From: CAZSDU01 sp963662525 | GTDB taxonomy: Bacteria > Bacteroidota > Bacteroidia > Bacteroidales > FEN-979 | NCBI GenBank assembly: GCA_963662525.1 | Contig: OY759717.1 | Coordinates: 1,860,001 to 1,924,000, forward strand | Direction: 5' to 3' | DNA length: 64,000 nucleotides | Shown: in pieces, positions 59,393 to 64,000 of the stretch | Numbering within the stretch: position 1 is the first letter of the stretch | How the letters are laid out: each line of letters begins with the position of its first letter | The notes under the pieces: model-generated | Told to the model about the DNA's origin: nothing | The model's database searches: none | Seen by the model: only the letters and a program-made list of their open reading frames with translations | Made by a program: the position numbers and the translations under genes

Positions 59393-60871
59393 TTTCACCA
59401 GCTTTCCTTTTCCTATCTTTTTATTTCCACTGGTGAACAGGTAAAAATACGAACCGGACTTTAATCCTGAAATGTCGAAGATTTGTCGGTTATTTTGTAG
59501 TTGCTTGTAAAAAACCTGTTTCCCATTGAGGTCATAAAGCAACAGATCTGCCGATGTATATTGAGAGCCCACGATTGCGCTTACCTTATCATGTGCAGGG
59601 TTTGGGGCAAGAATAGCCCCGGCGATATCAGTTCGTTCATTTTCCACCTCGCCTGTAACGGCTCCATTTGTATCAACTTTCAAAGCAAAAACATCGAAAA
59701 GGTGCGTTTGAAGGTCATACCTGAACCCGGTAAGAAAGGCGCCCCCGTCTGCTGTTGCAATGATAGAATAAGGAGAATAAAAAGCATCTCCCCCGTAAAA
59801 ATTATTGCTGATAATGTTCAGAGAACGGTCAAGCCGGGTTACCTGAATCCATGAAGGAGTGGATTGCCAGGGGTATTCAAAAGGATGAATATTGTACAGA
59901 CCGCTGATAAAGATACTTTCCCCGTTAATGGCAGTATTGGGCGTGGCGCCGGCATATAGAATCGTATCCGGATCATTGAATATTTGCTGACGTTTCAGGC
60001 TGTCATGGTCGTAGGTCATCAGGTAGGTGGAAATAAACCGGTCAATAGCCATGGTATGAGTAACACCGGTTAAAATATAGGTAGTATCGGTTAAGCAGGT
60101 AGCCGAGGGTTCAGTTATAATATTTTCGGGCAATGAAAGTGAAGCAATATAATTCAGATTGCTGTCAAGTTCTAAAACTTTCATGGATGAGCCCGATTTA
60201 GTAATATAAGGGCCAAGATAAAAAATATCGACTTTTTTTTGGTTTTCATCGTAAAGTAGATCCCCAATAAGATGATAGGAGCTTCCTTGAGAAAAATACG
60301 CGCTTATGCTGTCAAGTTCATTATTAAACTTTAAAACGCAAAATTGTCTGGGTGAGGTGGGTTGATTTGTTGAATCTACGGTACAAAGAAGATAGAAAGA
60401 GTTGTTGCCTCCAGTTTTTAATTGCCATGGATAAATAGACAACTCCTTCCCAGACCAAAACGAACGTTCGGAAATGAAATTAAGTGATTCATTTATGATA
60501 TACATCTTGATGATCGTGTAACTGACACCACCTATCACAGTATCTTTGTAGCCGGTCAAAAGGTAATGGATTCCTAATCCAGTGAAATTATTTATCGTGC
60601 TCAATCCAGAAGAGATATCATCTTCTGGTAAAATTAATTTTTCAATAAGATTCCCGTTTGAATTTATTTTCATGATTATACCTCTTGGTACAGAGGAATA
60701 AAAATTATTGCCTCCAACGATAATAATATCATTAGTAGGTGTTTCTATTGCCTTAACTCCAATGGAGTTATCTGTTGAGGGAAAAATTTTAAAGAAAGTT
60801 GATTGAGCATGGGTAAACAAGGGAAGTAACGCGAATAAATAACAGAATAAGAAGTAATGATATAATTTCAT
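59384..60871 (-). CDS. T9SS-secreted propeller-like protein B, copy 2
   Basis: 495 aa. The C-terminal ~230 residues and the signal peptide are nearly identical to copy 1, while residues ~27-265 differ at many positions (for example YLLTGYKDTVIGGVSYTIIK against YLLTGFKDSINGIVDNKLIK), with the propeller pattern retained. The sequence therefore looks constrained and functional, not decaying. The variable part faces the equally variable C-terminus of the neighbouring lipoprotein gene. Confidence 0.85.
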   Translation of the reverse strand: MKLYHYFLFCYLFALLPLFTHAQSTFFKIFPSTDNSIGVKAIETPTNDIIIVGGNNFYSSVPRGIIMKINSNGNLIEKLILPEDDISSGLSTINNFTGLGIHYLLTGYKDTVIGGVSYTIIKMYIINESLNFISERSFWSGKELSIYPWQLKTGGNNSFYLLCTVDSTNQPTSPRQFCVLKFNNELDSISAYFSQGSSYHLIGDLLYDENQKKVDIFYLGPYITKSGSSMKVLELDSNLNYIASLSLPENIITEPSATCLTDTTYILTGVTHTMAIDRFISTYLMTYDHDSLKRQQIFNDPDTILYAGATPNTAINGESIFISGLYNIHPFEYPWQSTPSWIQVTRLDRSLNIISNNFYGGDAFYSPYSIIATADGGAFLTGFRYDLQTHLFDVFALKVDTNGAVTGEVENERTDIAGAILAPNPAHDKVSAIVGSQYTSADLLLYDLNGKQVFYKQLQNNRQIFDISGLKSGSYFYLFTSGNKKIGKGKLVKSR

Positions 60872-60916
60872 GGCCTTTAGTTGAGTTTAAATCTTGTTTA
60901 AAAAGAGTTATAATAA

Positions 60917-60970
60917 ATGCTGTCGGAATCCGATATAAGGTATGATCCCTTTTATTAATTCCGACAGCAT
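60917..60970 (-). terminator. 13-bp perfect hairpin between lipoprotein C and protein B (copy 2)
   Basis: Arms ATGCTGTCGGAAT (60917-60929) and ATTCCGACAGCAT (60958-60970), same stem as copy 1. A leaky terminator or processing hairpin is possible. Confidence 0.55.
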
Positions 60971-61017
60971 AAAACATACTTACTGCGGATTATTAATTGT
61001 TATAAAATACGCATTTA

Positions 61018-61968
61018 TCATTGCATGTATATTGTAAAAATACCATAATATAAGTAATAATCATAAAGAATTGTAGTCGGATTTCCACCAACAATGACAT
61101 CCTCATGAACATCGATATTGCTAAATGATCTTCCTCCACCAGGATTATTCAAATCTACGATAAACTCAAACTTACTGACATAATAATTTAATTCATCTGG
61201 AGCAAGGCATGGAGTCGATGAATAATTATTTGTCGAAAAAATCATGAGATCACAGTATGGACCGGGATTACCAGGATCCTCATAATCACCAGGTAAAGGA
61301 AGCACTTCCACAATATCTGTAAAGTAACCATCTGGTTGAATTACCGGAAAAAGGTTGTTAAAAGCCTGTTCCAGCTTGTCTGCCGCATCCTGGCCTACTC
61401 CGCCGGAATAGCCTCCGCATTTTCCTAAATTATATGCCCAATACCAGTAATCCGTTTCCCCGAACGGCCTGTAATTGGGAAGGGGGATAATATTATTCCC
61501 ACCGGAAGCATTCATTCCCAGGTAGCCGGAGCCATCTTTGAGACTTGTAGCATTCAGGCTGATATCCACAAGATCAAATTTGAAGGAAGCCCCCTGCTGT
61601 ATTGCAATGGAATCGAGCAGGGCGGTGAAGTGCTCATAAGCAATATTGATCTGATCCATTGAAATCAGACCATTATTATCAATAATCTGAACAGAGTCTT
61701 TGAAAAATTGCAGGTTTTCAAAATTATGATTGTTTTGTGCCTGTTCAAGGTTTAGAAGACCCTCTGTATACCAGACAGCACTGTCAGATGTCATTTGCCC
61801 GGATGTTTTCAACTGGAGATTGGCTTTAAACGCAAGTATTCTTTGTGTTTTTGCTTTGGCAAAGGCTTTATCGATATTATTTATTGGTAATTGCTTGTCC
61901 TTGGAACAGGAAGCTAAGAGAATTACAAGCGCGCATCCGAAGATACCAAATAGTTTCAATGATTTCAT
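61018..61968 (-). CDS. Lipoprotein C, copy 2, unknown function
   Basis: 316 aa. Identical or almost identical to copy 1 over the first ~220 residues (lipobox Cys21, helical Gln/Asn-rich half, GKCGGYSGGVGQ). It then has VLPLPGDYEDP in place of IWLCPGDYEDP and a diverged last ~50 residues (DVHEDVIVGGNPTTILYDYY). The frame is intact in both copies. Confidence 0.8.
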   Translation of the reverse strand: MKSLKLFGIFGCALVILLASCSKDKQLPINNIDKAFAKAKTQRILAFKANLQLKTSGQMTSDSAVWYTEGLLNLEQAQNNHNFENLQFFKDSVQIIDNNGLISMDQINIAYEHFTALLDSIAIQQGASFKFDLVDISLNATSLKDGSGYLGMNASGGNNIIPLPNYRPFGETDYWYWAYNLGKCGGYSGGVGQDAADKLEQAFNNLFPVIQPDGYFTDIVEVLPLPGDYEDPGNPGPYCDLMIFSTNNYSSTPCLAPDELNYYVSKFEFIVDLNNPGGGRSFSNIDVHEDVIVGGNPTTILYDYYLYYGIFTIYMQ

Positions 61969-62599
61969 AAAACAGTAATTTTAGATTCAACGTTAATATT
62001 TAACCATTCCTTTTAAGGAGACAGGAACTTCACCCTGTTTTCAATGACCTTGTCAATAAAAACAACAACCTATTATTTCTATCTTTGCGCGGCCTCCTTT
62101 CTTTTGTTCGTGAGTATGATTGTGCTGATCATTGTTTGCTTACAAAGTGTAAAGGGGGTATTTTTTTCCTGGAGTGATGCAATATTCATGCCAAAAAGTT
62201 AAATCAAATGAATTCAATAAGATATAAATATCCAGGAAGAAAAAATCGAAGAAATGGTGTCAAAAATTTTGACATAAATGTCAAAAGAATTGACAAAAAA
62301 TTCACCCGATCACCTGCGTTTTAATCGTTGATTTCATAAAAAATCGTTCAGCCGGCGGATCCAGCCCTTTTCAAATTTCTTTTGGGTCGGATCCTTGCGG
62401 ATGATATTCCTGATAGGTCAAGGTAGAGGAGGAAATGGTCTTGCGGCTCAGTTCTGCATTGGAGAACCTGAGCAGATCTTCGAAGATCCCGTTCACCAGG
62501 GCGGGGAAGGAATATGCTGTTTTTTTAACAACTTACCCTGGTTTATCCACATTTTTCACCTTCATTGATTAATCATCCTCCCATTTTCTCCCAGGAATA
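61969..62599. other. Non-coding region, copy 2
   Basis: Near-identical to 56903-57532, including the orphan TATCTTTG box at 62080-62087 and the frameshifted relic at 62334-62552. Nothing else seen. Confidence 0.5.
62334..62552 (-). pseudogene. Frameshifted ORF relic, copy 2
   Basis: Counterpart of 57269-57487 with the same frame breaks (same seven-T run and same stop) and a few base differences. Confidence 0.35.
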
Positions 62600-62635
62600 A
62601 GTTGGCGAGGTGGTGAGGTGGTGAGACGGTGAGTT
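62600..62635 (+). repeat. Truncated composite repeat element 6 (array A only)
   Basis: Leader AGGAATAAGTTGG and GCGAGGTGGTGAGGTGGTGAG units, but no array B. Followed at 62638-62661 by a single CCCGCATTGTTTACATT unit that resembles the arms of the four-helix-bundle cassette. Confidence 0.65.
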
Positions 62636-62705
62636 ATATTCCCGCATTGTTTACATTTTTTATATCTACATGGGAAAGAGCATTACGGAAAATGTTCCCG
62701 TATGT

Positions 62706-62907
62706 TCAATAGATATAGGGAATGAGTTTCTTCGTTCGTTTTTGATAATCAGCGTATTCATCCTTAAAATGACTTCAGGGAGAAAACAGCCATAAGCCGG
62801 ATGCTTATTCCGATGATCATCAGGAAAATACCTGTAATGTACTTGGCTAAACTGAAGTTCGGGAATGAAAATACAATGTACATAAACAATCCGATTGATC
62901 CGGCAAA
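62706..62907 (-). pseudogene. Relic of an isoprenylcysteine methyltransferase-like (ICMT/NnrU family) membrane protein
   Basis: In frame just after the stop of the T9SS gene, the minus strand reads FAGSIGLFMYIVFSFPNF and then YITGIFLMIIGISIRLMAVF up to a TAA. After a frame change it continues HFKDEYADYQKRTKKLIPYI to a stop at 62706. The G-x-x-L/M-x-x-x-G-I-x-I-R-x-x-A helix and the E-Y-x-x-Y-x-x-R-T-x-x-L-I-P tail are typical of this methyltransferase family, but the middle (with the RHP motif) and the N-terminus are missing. Deletion plus frameshift; non-functional. Confidence 0.55.
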
Positions 62908-64000
62908 TTACATCAGAATAATCTTTTTCGTTTGCTGCGCGGTAGCAGTTTTAGCCGTTAAATAGCAGATCCCCGAAGGGAATCCGGACAGATCCAGATG
63001 TATGGTTTGTGTGCCGGGCTGGCATTGTCCTTTCCAGATGATGCCAAGGTCCTTTCCATTGCATGAAGTGAGCCGGATCTCCAGGTTTTCGCTATGCCCG
63101 GTTCTTATAGGAAGGTTGATATTTCCCGAAGAAGGAAGGGGATAAGGGGAACCCAGACTCAGGGCGGAGAAACCGCCGGGATCGCTTATCCCTGCCGATG
63201 ACTTGTAATAAGTACTGTAAACCCCGTTGCCATGCGTGGCTATGGCAACGAAGCCATCGGTGGAGCGGGCATCGATCATATCGACGATTACTGAGCCAAT
63301 CGTTCCGGGTCCTTCCTGTATCCATACTGTGGAATCACCTTTCAGATCCGTTGTTGAAAATAATCCAACAGAGGTTCCAGCAAAAATAACTTTCTCTCCC
63401 TTGTAGTTCAGGATTTTCGACCATCTTACTGAAGGACCTGAACCCGATCCGTCGGAATGTTCCTCCAGGTTCCCAGAAACCGCGGTCCAGGTAGCTCCTC
63501 CATCCACAGAATGAAACAAACTCTGAACTCCGTAATTGGAGAACACCACCATCAGGCCATCTGCATTCAGCGGATTGATATCGATACAGGAAATGAACGC
63601 ATGAGCAGGGAAGTTGCTGCCGGTTATATCCACAGGTGAAGGGTTGCCGGAATTCGCATTATCCAGGCGATAAAGTTTACCCAGGCTTGTGCCGTAATAG
63701 AGCCGGTTGGCCGGGATACGGGAAATACTGAGGGCGCTGATCACAGAAGCGTTGCCGATATCGACATTGCTGAGGTGATTCCAGCCGGCATTACGCAGGG
63801 AAGAGTCCATGGCTGATGCCTTCAGGTCATCCTTACGCCAGATACTGTTGATGGTTGGCAGGTAGAAGGTCCGGGCATTATCCGGATCGAGGGCGAAATT
63901 CTGGTAAAATGGGAAAAGGGCGTTGGAGCCCATCACCGGGTCATAGTATTTCAGCAGGGTATCGGGCAACTGGGGGTAAATATTTTTCGTATGCATGGTC
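62908..64000 (-). CDS. T9SS-secreted propeller protein, C-terminal part (runs off the window)
   Basis: The frame is open to the right edge, so the N-terminus is missing; the ATG at 63996 is internal. At least 363 residues are present. The body has sialidase/VPS10-type repeats, with HSVDGGATWTAVSGNLE an Asp-box and YYGTSLGKLYRLDN and IFAGTSVGLFSTTD as blade strands. The tail is a degenerate sorting domain (SPYPLPSSGNINLPI, IRLTSCNGKDLG, GICYLTAKTATAQQTKKIIL). Surface or secreted; ligand unknown. Confidence 0.82.
   Translation of the reverse strand, partial: TMHTKNIYPQLPDTLLKYYDPVMGSNALFPFYQNFALDPDNARTFYLPTINSIWRKDDLKASAMDSSLRNAGWNHLSNVDIGNASVISALSISRIPANRLYYGTSLGKLYRLDNANSGNPSPVDITGSNFPAHAFISCIDINPLNADGLMVVFSNYGVQSLFHSVDGGATWTAVSGNLEEHSDGSGSGPSVRWSKILNYKGEKVIFAGTSVGLFSTTDLKGDSTVWIQEGPGTIGSVIVDMIDARSTDGFVAIATHGNGVYSTYYKSSAGISDPGGFSALSLGSPYPLPSSGNINLPIRTGHSENLEIRLTSCNGKDLGIIWKGQCQPGTQTIHLDLSGFPSGICYLTAKTATAQQTKKIILM

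Larger units (their letters stand above)
57533..62599. repeat. Tandem duplication, copy 2 (about 5.07 kb)
   Basis: Second copy of the 52433-57532 unit, head to tail, ending at a truncated array A at 62600. Confidence 0.85.

Noticed and set aside
52433..62599. Composite transposon as cause of the 5-kb duplication
   Set aside because: No transposase, integrase or target-site duplication is visible; the edges are short-period arrays, which fits homologous recombination better.

Overview
The window looks like a chromosomal segment of a Bacteroidota bacterium, probably Bacteroidales-like; the family cannot be decided from this sequence. Three things point there. At least ten proteins end in a type A sorting domain of the type IX secretion system (T9SS). 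Most start codons have no Shine-Dalgarno sequence but are preceded by TAnnTTTG -7 boxes, several with a TTTG -33 box 19-20 nt upstream. There are also many short lipoproteins, 6-bladed-propeller and FG-GAP surface proteins. No rRNA, tRNA, CRISPR array or transposase was seen.

Layout. 1-5.4 kb: end of a C10 peptidase, a kinase-like DHp-receiver protein without an ATPase domain, elongation factor G, an NAD(P)-binding protein and a TPR protein. 5.4-10.8 kb: a KirBac-like K+ channel and a MacB-type efflux operon (ATPase, two permeases, adaptor). 10.8-15.6 kb: an MsrB-MsrA lipoprotein, a small lipoprotein followed in frame by a half-gene relic, and two T9SS proteins. 15.7-22.9 kb: a PfkB kinase, a divergent EF-G paralogue, an MFS exporter, a four-helix-bundle (S23/IVP-type) gene enclosed by 40-bp inverted repeats, and a lipoprotein-lipoprotein-alcohol dehydrogenase operon. 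22.9-28.5 kb: the most interesting metabolic block, with two Kbl-type alpha-oxoamine synthases, a holo-ACP synthase, an acetyl-CoA synthetase, a dedicated acyl carrier protein and an acetate transporter. 28.5-38.5 kb: a DUF5916 outer-membrane protein, a thioredoxin-fold protein, a porin-like protein, an ADP-forming acyl-CoA synthetase fused to a GNAT domain, and a LytS/LytTR two-component pair. 38.5-51.5 kb: surface proteins, a type I pullulanase and membrane proteins. 51.5-64 kb: T9SS and lipoprotein genes, including a direct tandem duplication of about 5.07 kb carrying three genes, then a decayed methyltransferase-like gene and a partial T9SS propeller protein.

How the genes fit together. 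The 23-28.5 kb block suggests acetate import (SatP), activation (AcsA) and possible transfer to a carrier protein charged by AcpS, for condensation with an amino acid by a Kbl-type enzyme. The ACD-GNAT protein at 33.2 kb is a plausible regulator of AcsA or a second acetate/ATP enzyme. These links are inference.

A second theme is short-period intergenic repeats. A composite element (ggaaaaagttgg leader, GGTGAGCT-like array, then TCGCCTATCGC-like array) recurs in one orientation at six places. Other families are AATTAGGAATTAAG-like, GAATGCAAACAATGCAG-like and GATGCAGGATA-like. Many abut or supply stop codons, one lies inside a coding region, and the composite arrays bound the 5-kb duplication.
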